A program made the position numbers and the translations under genes. Positions 16,678 to 24,670 of a DNA stretch of 64,000 nucleotides are shown here, piece after piece. How positions within the stretch are numbered: position 1 is the first letter of the stretch; each line of letters opens with the position of its first letter. The notes under the pieces are model-generated. The model worked only from the letters and a program-made list of their open reading frames with translations, had not been told where the DNA came from and did no database searches. The DNA comes from Clostridiaceae bacterium (lineage in GTDB: Bacteria; Bacillota; Clostridia; Lachnospirales; Lachnospiraceae), in NCBI GenBank assembly GCA_902362725.1, contig CABIXM010000015.1:1-64000 (forward strand), in the 5' to 3' direction.

Positions 16678-17525
16678 GAGAAATGCGCCTCCAGAAATGT
16701 TTTTAAATCAAAATGTTCATCCTTATGTGCCTGGAAAAAGGTTCCATACTGCCCGCCACCCACGATCTTGTGAATGACGCTCATATCGCCGCCGTTGGCA
16801 ATCAGCATATCCGCGCCTGCCGCGGTGGCAAGCTCCGCCGCGATAAGCTTGGTGGCCATGCCGCCGGTTCCCACGCTGCTCACTGCATCCTTTCCCATCC
16901 CCATCAGATCCTCGTTCAGATATTCCACGAAGGGGACAAACTCCGCGTCCGGGTTCGTGTTCGGGTTATCTGTGTAAAGGCCGTTGATGTCCGAGAGCAG
17001 GATCAACAGATCTGCGTCCACCAGGGAAGCCACGATGGCCGACAGGGTGTCATTGTCGCCATGGAGAATCTCAAAGGTGGAGATACTGTCGTTGGCATTG
17101 ACTACCGGGATGGCTCCTAAGTTCAACAGCTCTCCGAAGGTATCCTGGGCATGTCTGCGGTTCTTCGGATTGATCATGGTGTTGCGGGTCATCAGAATCT
17201 GTGCCGCCACCTGATTATACTCGGCGAAGAACTTCTGATAGATCATCATCAGTCTCGCCTGACCGATAGCCGCGCAGGCCTGCTTCATGGGAATGCTGTC
17301 CGGCTTTTCTGTAAGGCCCGCGGCTTTTCTTCCCACACCGATGGCGCCGGAGGTGACCAGAATCACGTCCTTGCCCTGATTGTGCAGATCCGAAAGCTCC
17401 CGCACCAGATGTTCCACCTTGATGAGATCCAGGCCGCCAGTCTCCTTATGAATCAGCGAGGAGGTTCCCACCTTTACCACAATGCGTTTTTTATCTTTTA
17501 TTTTCTCTCTATACTCTGTATCCAT
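16674..17525 (-). CDS. proB: Glutamate 5-kinase (PUA-less form)
   Basis: A 283-residue amino-acid kinase that phosphorylates glutamate for proline synthesis. The N-terminal VVKVGTSSLIHKETGGLD, LVTSGAIGVGRKAAGL, VVNANDSIS and GTGGMATKLIAAELATAAG motifs are those of ProB. It lacks the C-terminal PUA domain found in the longer E. coli enzyme, as is usual in many clostridia. Feedback inhibition by proline would act at the kinase domain. A promoter-like TTGCTA-N17-TAAAGT lies just upstream. Confidence 0.94.
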   Translation of the reverse strand: MDTEYREKIKDKKRIVVKVGTSSLIHKETGGLDLIKVEHLVRELSDLHNQGKDVILVTSGAIGVGRKAAGLTEKPDSIPMKQACAAIGQARLMMIYQKFFAEYNQVAAQILMTRNTMINPKNRRHAQDTFGELLNLGAIPVVNANDSISTFEILHGDNDTLSAIVASLVDADLLILLSDINGLYTDNPNTNPDAEFVPFVEYLNEDLMGMGKDAVSSVGTGGMATKLIAAELATAAGADMLIANGGDMSVIHKIVGGGQYGTFFQAHKDEHFDLKTFLEAHFS

Positions 17526-17555
17526 GTCTTTTGTCCTTTACTTGTAGTCCATTTA

Positions 17556-17584
17556 ACTTTACACCATAATGACCGGAATAGCAA
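17556..17584 (-). promoter_or_regulatory. Candidate sigma-A promoter of proB
   Basis: On the minus strand TTGCTA (17579-17584) and TAAAGT (17556-17561) are 17 bases apart, about 30 bases upstream of the proB ATG. It would drive proB-patatin-DUF896-cyclo-ligase-proA and perhaps rsmD-coaD. Confidence 0.4.
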
Positions 17585-17586
17585 GT

Positions 17587-18051
17587 TTAACTGGAGTAAT
17601 TCTCCAAGAAATCATAGAGCGCCTGTTCGCTCTCCACGCTCTTTCCGGCACGGATTTCCTGCTGTAAGGCTTCCGGAAGCAATGATAATGGTATGTCTGT
17701 GGTCTCGTACAGGGTCGTGCCGTCTTCCCGGTAAATGGCAAGATACCCGTCCCTTTCTTTCAGATAAAACAGCGCCGTATCCGAAGTTTCCGTATCCAAA
17801 GCTTCTTCGTCCGGTTCCCGCGTCTCCCGGCCCTCCGGCTGTTTCTCCGTAGAGTCTGTGGTCTCCGCCCGCACCGTATCCCGCCCCGCAGCCGCCTGCT
17901 CTCTGGTCAGAAGCTCCAGGCTCTCAATCTGCGCCAGAAGTCTGGCCCGCTCCTGTTCCAGGGCCCGCTCCGAGGTCAGACTGCCGGAATAATAGGCCAG
18001 GCCCATCAGAATCCCGATCCCTGCCATAGCCGCCAGAATTCGTTTTGCCAT
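17587..18051 (-). CDS. BofC-like C-terminal domain protein, membrane anchored
   Basis: A protein of 154 residues with one N-terminal transmembrane segment (about residues 4-20), a helical linker with a short coiled coil, a disordered Glu/Thr-rich region, and a C-terminal domain YLKERDGYLAIYREDGT followed by LPEALQQEI and LYDFLENYSS. This C-terminal module resembles the BofC C-terminal domain and is common in Lachnospiraceae anchored proteins. Bacillus BofC is a forespore inhibitor of SpoIVB. ATG 18051 has AAGGAGGG upstream, located inside a long hairpin (18054-18097). The assignment to BofC is by pattern only. Confidence 0.65.
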   Translation of the reverse strand: MAKRILAAMAGIGILMGLAYYSGSLTSERALEQERARLLAQIESLELLTREQAAAGRDTVRAETTDSTEKQPEGRETREPDEEALDTETSDTALFYLKERDGYLAIYREDGTTLYETTDIPLSLLPEALQQEIRAGKSVESEQALYDFLENYSS

Positions 18052-18097
18052 AAAAAACCCTCCTTTTTTGAATAGTATGTCCAAAAAGAAGGGTTTT
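18052..18097 (-). terminator. Terminator-like hairpin holding the next gene's SD, with CATACTA in the loop
   Basis: Minus-strand bases 18097-18083 pair with 18068-18054 (15 bp, one G-U), followed by six T residues that run into ATG 18051. It therefore looks like an intrinsic terminator for the SpoVB-like gene. The 3' arm contains the AAGGAGGG site of the BofC-like gene, and the loop contains CATACTA (minus strand), the -10 of forespore sigma-G promoters. Confidence 0.6.
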
Positions 18098-18109
18098 CAT
18101 TTCGAAACT

Positions 18110-19768
18110 TTATAGAAGATGAATTTTCTTCAGGATCCGAACCAGCGTTCTTCCTTTGGGGAAGGCCCGCAGTTCGTCCTCGGTGATGCCGTGCAGCAGC
18201 AGGATAAAGAAGGCGTAAAGGATCACCGCCAGACCCAGGCAGAGAACCGTGGAAATCCGCACACCGATCACCTTATGGAGCGGCTGATACAGAAGCCAGA
18301 CGGCCAGCGCCATAATCAGGGAGGATACAGCCGGAATCACAAAAGTCCGTTTGATCTCCTGATGATAATCCAGATGCTTTCGAATGGCCGCGCCGTTCAG
18401 GATACACATGAGAACAGCGAAGAACATATAGGCAATGACCACACCATAGATATGGAGCCTGCCAAACTGTACCAGTCCAATCATCAGAAGCAGATGGGTC
18501 ACCAAGGCAATGACTGCATTCCGCACCGGAATCTGCATCTGGTCGATGCCCTGGAGGATACCGTTGGTCAGGGTGGACAGGCCGTAGAAAATGACGGAAG
18601 CCGAACCAATCAGAAAGAGCTTCGGCGCGATCTCATTGCTGTTCCAGGACAAAAGATCCAGGATCGGCTCACCCAGAGCCGTCAGGCCGAAGGCACTGGG
18701 GATACAGATCATCATAACCATACGGATAGCACCCTCTGTTTTCCTGCGCATCTCGTCCCAGTCGCCGGAAATCCGTGCTCTGGTGAGCGCCGGGATTGTA
18801 GACGCGGACAGGGCTGACGCTACGGCAATGGGCACATTGGTCAGAAGCTTATATTTGCCCACGTAGATGCCCCAGTAGATCTCCACCGTGCTCTTATCCG
18901 CTTTCTGCACATCCAGCATCAGATATTTGAACACGCCCTGATCCACGATGCCGCTGATATTATAGACTGCCGTGCTTAAGATAACGGGTACGATGGTCAT
19001 TATCAGAACCCGCAGGGTGCTTGCGTAGCTCTCCTGCCGACTCACATGATCCCGGCGCATACTTTTCTGGAGCACCCGGTTGTACATGAGCATAACCATA
19101 ATCAGGAACAGAAGGCCGGCCGCCGCGCCCAGGCTGGTACCCAGGGTACTTCCGGCCGCGCCGTAGATGGCTCCGCTCTTGCCGTTCGTGATGCCTGCCG
19201 CTGCATCCAGCTTCACGCCGTAAGAGAACAGATAACTGGCCGCCGCGATACTCACGATGGCGTTGACGATCTGCTCAATGATCTGGGAAATAGCCGTAGG
19301 CATCATGGTTCCCATGCCCTGGAAAAAGCCCCGGAGTACGCCCATCACCGCCATGACAAAGACCGCCAAAGCCAGCACCTTCAGGCATAGCTCACTTTCC
19401 GGCGTATTGAGAAGGGTTCCCGTAAAGAATCCTGCGCCGAAGAAGGTCAGAGCCGAACCGGCCGCGCCCACCACCAGGGCCATGTAGAGGGCTCCCTTAA
19501 AGGCCCGCCAGGAATTGCGGTATTCGCCCAGCGCCACCCTGGCCGATACCACCTTGGATACCGCCAGGGGCAGGCTGTAAGAGGATATCAATAAGATTAC
19601 ATTGTAGATCTCGTAGGCTGCGGAATAATAATCATTTCCATGGTCCGTGATGATATTGGTGACCGGCAGCCGGTAGAGAAGTCCGATGATCCGGCTCACG
19701 ATGGACGCGATAGCCAGAATGCTGCCCTGCATAATATAGTTGGATTTTGAGCTGTTTTTCTTTCCCAT
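18110..19768 (-). CDS. Polysaccharide flippase of the SpoVB/MurJ-like (MOP) family
   Basis: A 552-residue integral membrane protein with about fourteen hydrophobic helices. The N-terminus GSILAIASIVSRIIGLLYRLP is the classical start of SpoVB/YtgP/PST-type flippases, and GFFQGMGTMMPTAISQIIEQ and LTNGILQGIDQMQIPVRNA are conserved repeat features. Such proteins flip lipid-linked wall precursors; SpoVB serves spore cortex synthesis. Which role applies here cannot be told. It lies 14 bases after a DUF3048 lipoprotein gene and ends in a terminator-like hairpin. Confidence 0.85.
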   Translation of the reverse strand: MGKKNSSKSNYIMQGSILAIASIVSRIIGLLYRLPVTNIITDHGNDYYSAAYEIYNVILLISSYSLPLAVSKVVSARVALGEYRNSWRAFKGALYMALVVGAAGSALTFFGAGFFTGTLLNTPESELCLKVLALAVFVMAVMGVLRGFFQGMGTMMPTAISQIIEQIVNAIVSIAAASYLFSYGVKLDAAAGITNGKSGAIYGAAGSTLGTSLGAAAGLLFLIMVMLMYNRVLQKSMRRDHVSRQESYASTLRVLIMTIVPVILSTAVYNISGIVDQGVFKYLMLDVQKADKSTVEIYWGIYVGKYKLLTNVPIAVASALSASTIPALTRARISGDWDEMRRKTEGAIRMVMMICIPSAFGLTALGEPILDLLSWNSNEIAPKLFLIGSASVIFYGLSTLTNGILQGIDQMQIPVRNAVIALVTHLLLMIGLVQFGRLHIYGVVIAYMFFAVLMCILNGAAIRKHLDYHQEIKRTFVIPAVSSLIMALAVWLLYQPLHKVIGVRISTVLCLGLAVILYAFFILLLHGITEDELRAFPKGRTLVRILKKIHLL

Positions 19769-19782
19769 GATTCCGCTTTTCC

Positions 19783-20964
19783 TTACTGAACGACCACGTC
19801 ATCCTTATAATCATTCCAGATGATACAGATAAAGGTCTTTCCGTTATTCAATACTATTTCCTGCTCGTTTTCATCGTAATAACGGGCCGGAGTGCCAAGT
19901 TCTCCCGGATTCTTCCAGTAGCCGTCGATCTCCTTGCCATTGGTGAACACTTTACATTCATTGCCGTTGGACTGAGTTGCGAAATGCAGATAGTCCTTGG
20001 CGTCCAGCACATTGCCGTCACAGTATTGGAAAATGACGTTAGTTACCGCCACCTGCTGTCCGTTCAGTTCGTCCGTGTGGGGATTGCCGTAGGTCCAGCG
20101 ATAGTACTTCCGATCAGAGGCATTGTACTTGAAGGTTGCCCTGACGCCGCCAAAGCCGTTTTTGCCGCCGTCTCCGCCAGGTTTCAGAACCGTAGCGTCC
20201 GGATAGCCCTGATACTCCGCGATCTCGCCCGTATCCGCAAACTTGAATTTGCCCGGGTAATCCTCTGGCATGGTCATATCATACCCTTTTTTCTCGATAT
20301 CCTTCAAAATGCCCTTGGGAAATGCGTAGAGCGTATGCTCCGTAGCCTTACCCGGACGGCTGATGCGGTCGTACATGGCCGTGGCCGGATGCTTGATGCC
20401 CTTGGTTCCGCCTGACAGCACGTCGAATTTACCGCTGTTCAGATCTGAAAGCGCGTACTGGGCCTGTCCGAAATGGGCGTACACCGGATGGAACTCCTGG
20501 GCAAAATGAAGATAATAGAGACGGCAGCTTCGCACGGAGCCGATTCTTCCCAGATTCTTCCAGTCCTCAAAAACGCCCATCCAGCGGGTGATACGCCCCT
20601 CCACCGGGCACTCGTAGATGACCGACGCGTTCGATACGCCGGACATGGGAAGCGCCGCCGAGGTATTATTTAACATGATGGCCAGCGGCCTGGTTTTCCC
20701 AAGCTCCTCGTCGATCCATTCACCGCTGAAATAGCTTCGAATCTTGCCGTCTACCACCTCGCGGGGAGCCGGTTTTTCTTTCTCTCCTGCAGTATCGTCT
20801 TCGTTATCCGTCTGCTCCTCTTTCTCCCAGGCGATGACCTCCGCCTCGGTGTTGAATGTATCTTCTTTGGCCTCCTGTGTCTCTGCCTTTCCGCAGCCCG
20901 CCGTTATCATAAGGCCTGCGGCCAGACACAGCATGCCCAGTTTCTTCAGGTACCCCTGCTTCAT
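19783..20964 (-). CDS. DUF3048 (YerB-like) lipoprotein
   Basis: A 393-residue secreted lipoprotein: the lipobox AGCG (Cys near residue 24) follows a signal peptide LGMLCLAAGLMITAGC, then an acidic linker, then the two DUF3048 domains (PLAIMLNNTSAALPMSG, RITRWMGVFEDW, and the C-terminal YYDENEQEIVLNNGKTFICII). Bacillus YerB is an uncharacterised lipoprotein. It would sit on the outer face of the membrane. SD AGGGAGG precedes ATG 20964. It sits 13 bases downstream of ybeY. Confidence 0.88.
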   Translation of the reverse strand: MKQGYLKKLGMLCLAAGLMITAGCGKAETQEAKEDTFNTEAEVIAWEKEEQTDNEDDTAGEKEKPAPREVVDGKIRSYFSGEWIDEELGKTRPLAIMLNNTSAALPMSGVSNASVIYECPVEGRITRWMGVFEDWKNLGRIGSVRSCRLYYLHFAQEFHPVYAHFGQAQYALSDLNSGKFDVLSGGTKGIKHPATAMYDRISRPGKATEHTLYAFPKGILKDIEKKGYDMTMPEDYPGKFKFADTGEIAEYQGYPDATVLKPGGDGGKNGFGGVRATFKYNASDRKYYRWTYGNPHTDELNGQQVAVTNVIFQYCDGNVLDAKDYLHFATQSNGNECKVFTNGKEIDGYWKNPGELGTPARYYDENEQEIVLNNGKTFICIIWNDYKDDVVVQ

Positions 20965-20977
20965 CCGGAAATCCTCC

Positions 20978-21478
20978 CTAACGTAAAATATTCAGGCTTT
21001 CCAGAATGGCAGCCTGCTTCGCCTCCATCACCTTTGCCTCCTCCGGTACCATGTGATCGTAGCCGAAAAGGTGCAGCATACTGTGGGCGATCAGGAACGC
21101 GTACTCCCGCGTCCGGCTGTGACCGTATTTCTCGGCCTGCTCCATGACCTTGTCCACGGAAATGACGATGTCGCCCAGCACCAGTTCGCCACTCTCTGGG
21201 TTAAAGCAGTCCTCCTCATCCTCCTCCACAAAAGAGAAATCCGCCGGGGTCTCATACTCCAGCATCGGGAAAGACAGGACGTCTGTGGGACGGTCAATCC
21301 CCCGGTGCTCCCGGTTCATCTCGTGAATGCCCGCGTCATCGGTCAGAAGCAGATTGACCTCCGCCTCGTAGGGACATTTCTCATAATCCAGCGCCGCCTC
21401 GATGACCTTCCTGGCGATGCCTTCCGTGTCCACGTCCGGCAGGGTCTTATTGCTTTCATCTTCTACGTTGATAGTCAT
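20978..21478 (-). CDS. ybeY: Endoribonuclease YbeY (rRNA maturation factor)
   Basis: A 166-residue metallo-endoribonuclease. The zinc motif HSMLHLFGYDHM (HxxxHxxxxxH) is near residue 140, and REYAFLIAHS precedes it. YbeY processes the 3' end of 16S rRNA and takes part in rRNA quality control. I chose ATG 21478 since AAAGGA lies upstream and homologues begin close to this. It overlaps phoH by 23 bases, matching the conserved phoH-ybeY order; the HD-domain yqfF (pgpH) gene that sits between them in Bacillus is missing here. Confidence 0.93.
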   Translation of the reverse strand: MTINVEDESNKTLPDVDTEGIARKVIEAALDYEKCPYEAEVNLLLTDDAGIHEMNREHRGIDRPTDVLSFPMLEYETPADFSFVEEDEEDCFNPESGELVLGDIVISVDKVMEQAEKYGHSRTREYAFLIAHSMLHLFGYDHMVPEEAKVMEAKQAAILESLNILR

Positions 21479-22466
21479 GGCTGTCCTTTCTGGAGCTTCT
21501 GCGCTCCTGGGCTTTCTCATAAGTCTCGTATGCCTGAACGATCTTCTGTACCAGCGGATGACGCACCACATCCTTGCTGGTGAGCTCGCAAAAGCCGATG
21601 TCCTCCACCCTGGAGAGCACCTTCAGTGCCACCTCCAGGCCGGACTTGGTGCCGCTTGGCAGGTCCTTCTGGCTGGCGTCGCCGGTCACGATGACCTTGG
21701 ATCCGAAGCCGATACGGGTCAGAAACATCTTCATCTGGGCCGGGGTCGTATTCTGGGCCTCGTCCAGGATAATAAAGGCATTGTCCAGGGTACGGCCGCG
21801 CATATAAGCAAGGGGAGCTACCTCGATCAACCCCTTTTCCATATTTTTCAGAAAGCTCTCCGCGCCCATGATCTGATACAGGGCGTCGTAAAGAGGCCGC
21901 AGGTAGGGATCCACCTTACTCTGCAGATCGCCCGGCAGAAAGCCCAGCTTCTCACCGGCCTCGATGGCGGGACGGGTCAGGATAATCCGGCTCACCTCAT
22001 TATTTTTAAAGGCAGTAATTGCCATGGCCATGGCCAGATAGGTCTTGCCGGTTCCGGCCGGTCCGGTGCCAAATACGATCATATGATTCCGGATCAGATC
22101 CACATATTTCTTCTGACCCAGGGTCTTGGGCTTGATGGGCTTGCCTGCGATGGTATGGCAGATAAGCTCTTTGTCGATCTCCACGACTGCCTGCTCCTGT
22201 CCCTCCATAGAGAGTGCCAGGGCGTAGTCCACGTTCTGTTCCTGAATCACATTGCCGCGTCTCGAGAGCTCCAGAAGCTGCTCGATAACCCGGGCTGCCT
22301 GCCTGGTGTACTCAGACGGTCCCAGAATCTTCACCTCGCCGTCCCGGGCAATGACCGATACCTTCAGGGCCTGCTCTATTTTTTTGATATGGCTGTCGAA
22401 CTGTCCGAACACATTGCTCTGATGCTCGGCCGGTACGTCCAGCATCTTTTCCACGATATTACTCAA
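21456..22466 (-). CDS. phoH: PhoH-like NTPase
   Basis: A 336-residue PhoH family protein: GPAGTGKTYLA (Walker A) near residue 140, an N-terminal KH-like region, and IILDEAQNTTPAQMK (Walker B plus DEAQ). These are cytosolic ATPases with proposed RNA-related roles beside YbeY. TTG 22466 is my preferred start: AAGGAG lies 11 bases upstream, while the ATG at 22445 lacks a clear site. The TTG start overlaps the stop of yqfD by 8 bases. Confidence 0.9.
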   Translation of the reverse strand: MSNIVEKMLDVPAEHQSNVFGQFDSHIKKIEQALKVSVIARDGEVKILGPSEYTRQAARVIEQLLELSRRGNVIQEQNVDYALALSMEGQEQAVVEIDKELICHTIAGKPIKPKTLGQKKYVDLIRNHMIVFGTGPAGTGKTYLAMAMAITAFKNNEVSRIILTRPAIEAGEKLGFLPGDLQSKVDPYLRPLYDALYQIMGAESFLKNMEKGLIEVAPLAYMRGRTLDNAFIILDEAQNTTPAQMKMFLTRIGFGSKVIVTGDASQKDLPSGTKSGLEVALKVLSRVEDIGFCELTSKDVVRHPLVQKIVQAYETYEKAQERRSSRKDSHDYQRRR

Positions 22467-23685
22467 GTACTGACTGCTCCTTCTGTCTGATCTTCGGAAC
22501 CGCAATCTCTTCCAGGACTTCGATCTTGCCCTTCGAGACGCAAAAATTCCTGCCAATATCTATTTTAACATCATTTCTGACAATTTGAACCCCTTTTTGC
22601 AGTAAATTATTTAAAAATTCATTAAGATCCGTTTCCGCCAGGGCTTTTGCCCCTTTTTTCGTATACTTTTCCGTGTAAAGCTCATATTCGGCCCGCTCCA
22701 GGGTCCCGAAGGACAGGGGCAGGTAAAAATTTCCGGTTAAATGCAGCGGATACTCTTTTTCCACAGTGGTATACAGGGGAAAGGTTCTGGGATCCGTAAG
22801 GGCAACGAGCCCGTTCCCGGCCTTCAGATAGATCCCGTAACGCTTCTTTCCGGTAAAATGCCTGGCCTCATGGGACATGGAAAACTGATTTTCATAGCGG
22901 TATACAGTTCTGGCCCAGACATCGCCGTCAGCCCGCACTTCCTGATAACCGGTCACCTCGCCGTTGTCGTCCCGGATTTCCACCGCGCCGTCGATGAGCA
23001 CGGTTCCGGCTTCCACCTCGTCCCCTGGCTGTACTCGGGCTGTGCCGCTTCGCACCAGAATACTGGTGATAACGCCCGGACGTTCTGCGCAGAGATCTGC
23101 AGCTTCTTCCTTCGTCTCCACCGGATTTTTCTGAACCTCCGCTTCCAGATCCTGATTTTCCCGGACGCGGATGATGAGCTGGGTTCCTCTGATCCGGGCC
23201 GACACCCAGGTCAGATCCGGGAAATGAATCCGCAGCAGCGACTGGATTTCCTTACAGTCCACCGCGCTCTTTTGCATGCCATGGACCACCTGTTCCTCCG
23301 CCAGATAATCCAGCAAAACATCCGTACTCCGGGCCCGGTTGCCCTCGATGCGGATGTCCCAGATAAACAGGGACAGCACGTAGAGCAGCAGACAGCAGGC
23401 CAGCATCCCGACGGGGAACATCTTCCGTCGCCGATTCCGGTACAGAAAAAAAGGAAGCCCATGGCGCTCGGTAATGACAAGATGCGCCCGGGCCTTTCTG
23501 CACAGGGGCCGGATTTTTCGAAAATCCCGGATACTGAGATTCATTTCATATTCATTTTCCATATTCTGTAAGTCCCACAGGACAATTCCCCGGGCTTTAC
23601 AGAGATTCAGGAAGCGTTCCGGCGAGTAGCCCCGGATGCGAATCCGCACGTAACCCTTCAGATAACGGAACAACCAAATCAGCAA
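22459..23685 (-). CDS. yqfD: Sporulation protein YqfD
   Basis: A 408-residue protein of the YqfD family. The N-terminal third is cytoplasmic (GYVRIRIRGYSPERFLNLC), one transmembrane helix follows near residues 90-105 (FPVGMLACCLLLYVLSLFIW), and the external part has the conserved IRIEGN, WVSARIRGTQLIIRVRE and DGDVWARTVY segments. In Bacillus yqfD is controlled by sigma-E and needed for stage IV sporulation. It overlaps yqfC by 7 bases. The neighbouring order yqfC-yqfD-phoH-ybeY matches Bacillus. Confidence 0.88.
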   Translation of the reverse strand: MLIWLFRYLKGYVRIRIRGYSPERFLNLCKARGIVLWDLQNMENEYEMNLSIRDFRKIRPLCRKARAHLVITERHGLPFFLYRNRRRKMFPVGMLACCLLLYVLSLFIWDIRIEGNRARSTDVLLDYLAEEQVVHGMQKSAVDCKEIQSLLRIHFPDLTWVSARIRGTQLIIRVRENQDLEAEVQKNPVETKEEAADLCAERPGVITSILVRSGTARVQPGDEVEAGTVLIDGAVEIRDDNGEVTGYQEVRADGDVWARTVYRYENQFSMSHEARHFTGKKRYGIYLKAGNGLVALTDPRTFPLYTTVEKEYPLHLTGNFYLPLSFGTLERAEYELYTEKYTKKGAKALAETDLNEFLNNLLQKGVQIVRNDVKIDIGRNFCVSKGKIEVLEEIAVPKIRQKEQSVLE

Positions 23686-23939
23686 TATTTCACCTCCAGA
23701 AGCTCTCCGGTGATTTTCATTTCCTCATTGGTATAATAGGCAATATCAAGCCCCGTCCCGTGAATCTCCAGCTTGCAGGTGCGGGTCTGGATCCGGATGA
23801 GCTCATCCGTATACTCAATGAGGCTCATGTAGTTCTCCACATAAGCCTCATGCTTTCCGGTAATGGTCAGAATCACTGCACCCAGCGTCAGATCCTTTGG
23901 CAGATTCAGAGCATCTGTCAGCCGCTCCTTTACGCTCAT
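23679..23939 (-). CDS. yqfC: YabP/YqfC family sporulation protein
   Basis: An 86-residue protein of the YabP/YqfC family: LTLGAVILTITGKHEAYVENYMSLIEYTDELIRI followed by KLEIHGTGLDIAYYT (quoted only as family landmarks TITGK, EYTDE, IHG-GL). In Bacillus yqfC is the first gene of a sigma-E operon. A sigma-E-like promoter lies 30 bases upstream (23969-23998). Confidence 0.88.
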   Translation of the reverse strand: MSVKERLTDALNLPKDLTLGAVILTITGKHEAYVENYMSLIEYTDELIRIQTRTCKLEIHGTGLDIAYYTNEEMKITGELLEVKYC

Positions 23940-23968
23940 GAATTCCGGACCTTTGTTTTCCTTACCTC

Positions 23969-23998
23969 ACTATATGCAGTTTTCTTTCCGCCTATGCC
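23969..23998 (-). promoter_or_regulatory. Candidate sigma-E promoter of yqfC-yqfD
   Basis: On the minus strand GGCATAGG (23991-23998) and CATATAGT (23969-23976) are 14 bases apart, close to the sigma-E pattern GHATATT-N13/14-CATACAMT. It lies 30 bases upstream of yqfC, a known sigma-E target in Bacillus. The same -10 core CATATAG occurs before ylbJ. Confidence 0.5.
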
Positions 23999-24007
23999 CG
24001 TTTATAT

Positions 24008-24132
24008 AGAATCCTGCGTTGCAGGATTCTCCGCCTGCGGCAGGTCGCTTTAGCGACATAATTCCACTCTGCCGCAGTGCGATCCCCCGGAGGGTTGTAC
24101 AACAGGGAATTCTATCAGAATTTCCTGTTGTA
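24008..24132. repeat. Cluster of four palindromes (REP-like intergenic element)
   Basis: Four stems lie in 125 bases: AGAATCCTGC/GCAGGATTCT (24008-24030, 10 bp perfect, 3-base loop), CCTGC/GCAGG (24034-24044), GTCGCT/AGCGAC (24044-24057) and TACAACAGG-AATTCT with its complement (24098-24132, 15 bp plus one G-T). The last overlaps the end of the DUF2284 gene. No T-run follows on either strand, so a simple terminator does not explain it. A dispersed palindromic repeat is a plausible alternative. Confidence 0.55.
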
Positions 24133-24663
24133 TAAAATGAGACTGAACCAGGTCACCAGTCCGCTTCCGCCCATAAAGGTGATGCCATTTTTCTCCGCCA
24201 GCTCCGTCACCAGGATGCCGTAGCTCTCAATGCAGGGGAACATCCGATCCGGATGACGACAGGGTGCGTCCGGGTAGGCGCATTTCTCACAGATGGCACA
24301 GGACTCCGTGGAAAGCACTTGCATGTTCCCGCAGAAATCCTGCATCTCATCCCGGATCTGCCTAGTAATCTCCTCATGCTCCCGGCGTGTGGCCAACATA
24401 GCGGACATATCCTCCGTATCCACGCCCTCGGCAATGGTGGTAAACATCAATACGTCCTCGTATCCGAGGCACCGTTTCCGGCACTCCTCCACTGTCCCCA
24501 CCGCAGGCGGACAGGACCAGGATGTGCCGTAGCGGGGACATTCAGTCTGGCAGATATAACGCACCTCCTCCCGGAAAGGAATCTCCTTCGGACTTACAAA
24601 GGCATATTCACAGACCGGGTAGGCGCTTAATTTAGCTTCGATTTTTCCACGCAGCATATCCAT
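24115..24663 (-). CDS. DUF2284 metal-binding protein
   Basis: A protein of about 182 residues, rich in Cys, that fits DUF2284, a predicted metal- or cluster-binding family. Landmarks are CPRYGTSWSCPP (conserved CxxYGxxxxCPP), CAICEKCAYPDAPCRHPDRM and the final SGLVTWFSLILY. Ten or more cysteines suggest an iron-sulphur or zinc site, but no function is established. The start at 24663 is preferred; a GTG 13 codons upstream overlaps the DAP-dehydrogenase gene. Its stop lies inside a long hairpin. Confidence 0.8.
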   Translation of the reverse strand: MDMLRGKIEAKLSAYPVCEYAFVSPKEIPFREEVRYICQTECPRYGTSWSCPPAVGTVEECRKRCLGYEDVLMFTTIAEGVDTEDMSAMLATRREHEEITRQIRDEMQDFCGNMQVLSTESCAICEKCAYPDAPCRHPDRMFPCIESYGILVTELAEKNGITFMGGSGLVTWFSLILYNRKF

Positions 24664-24670
24664 TCTGTTC

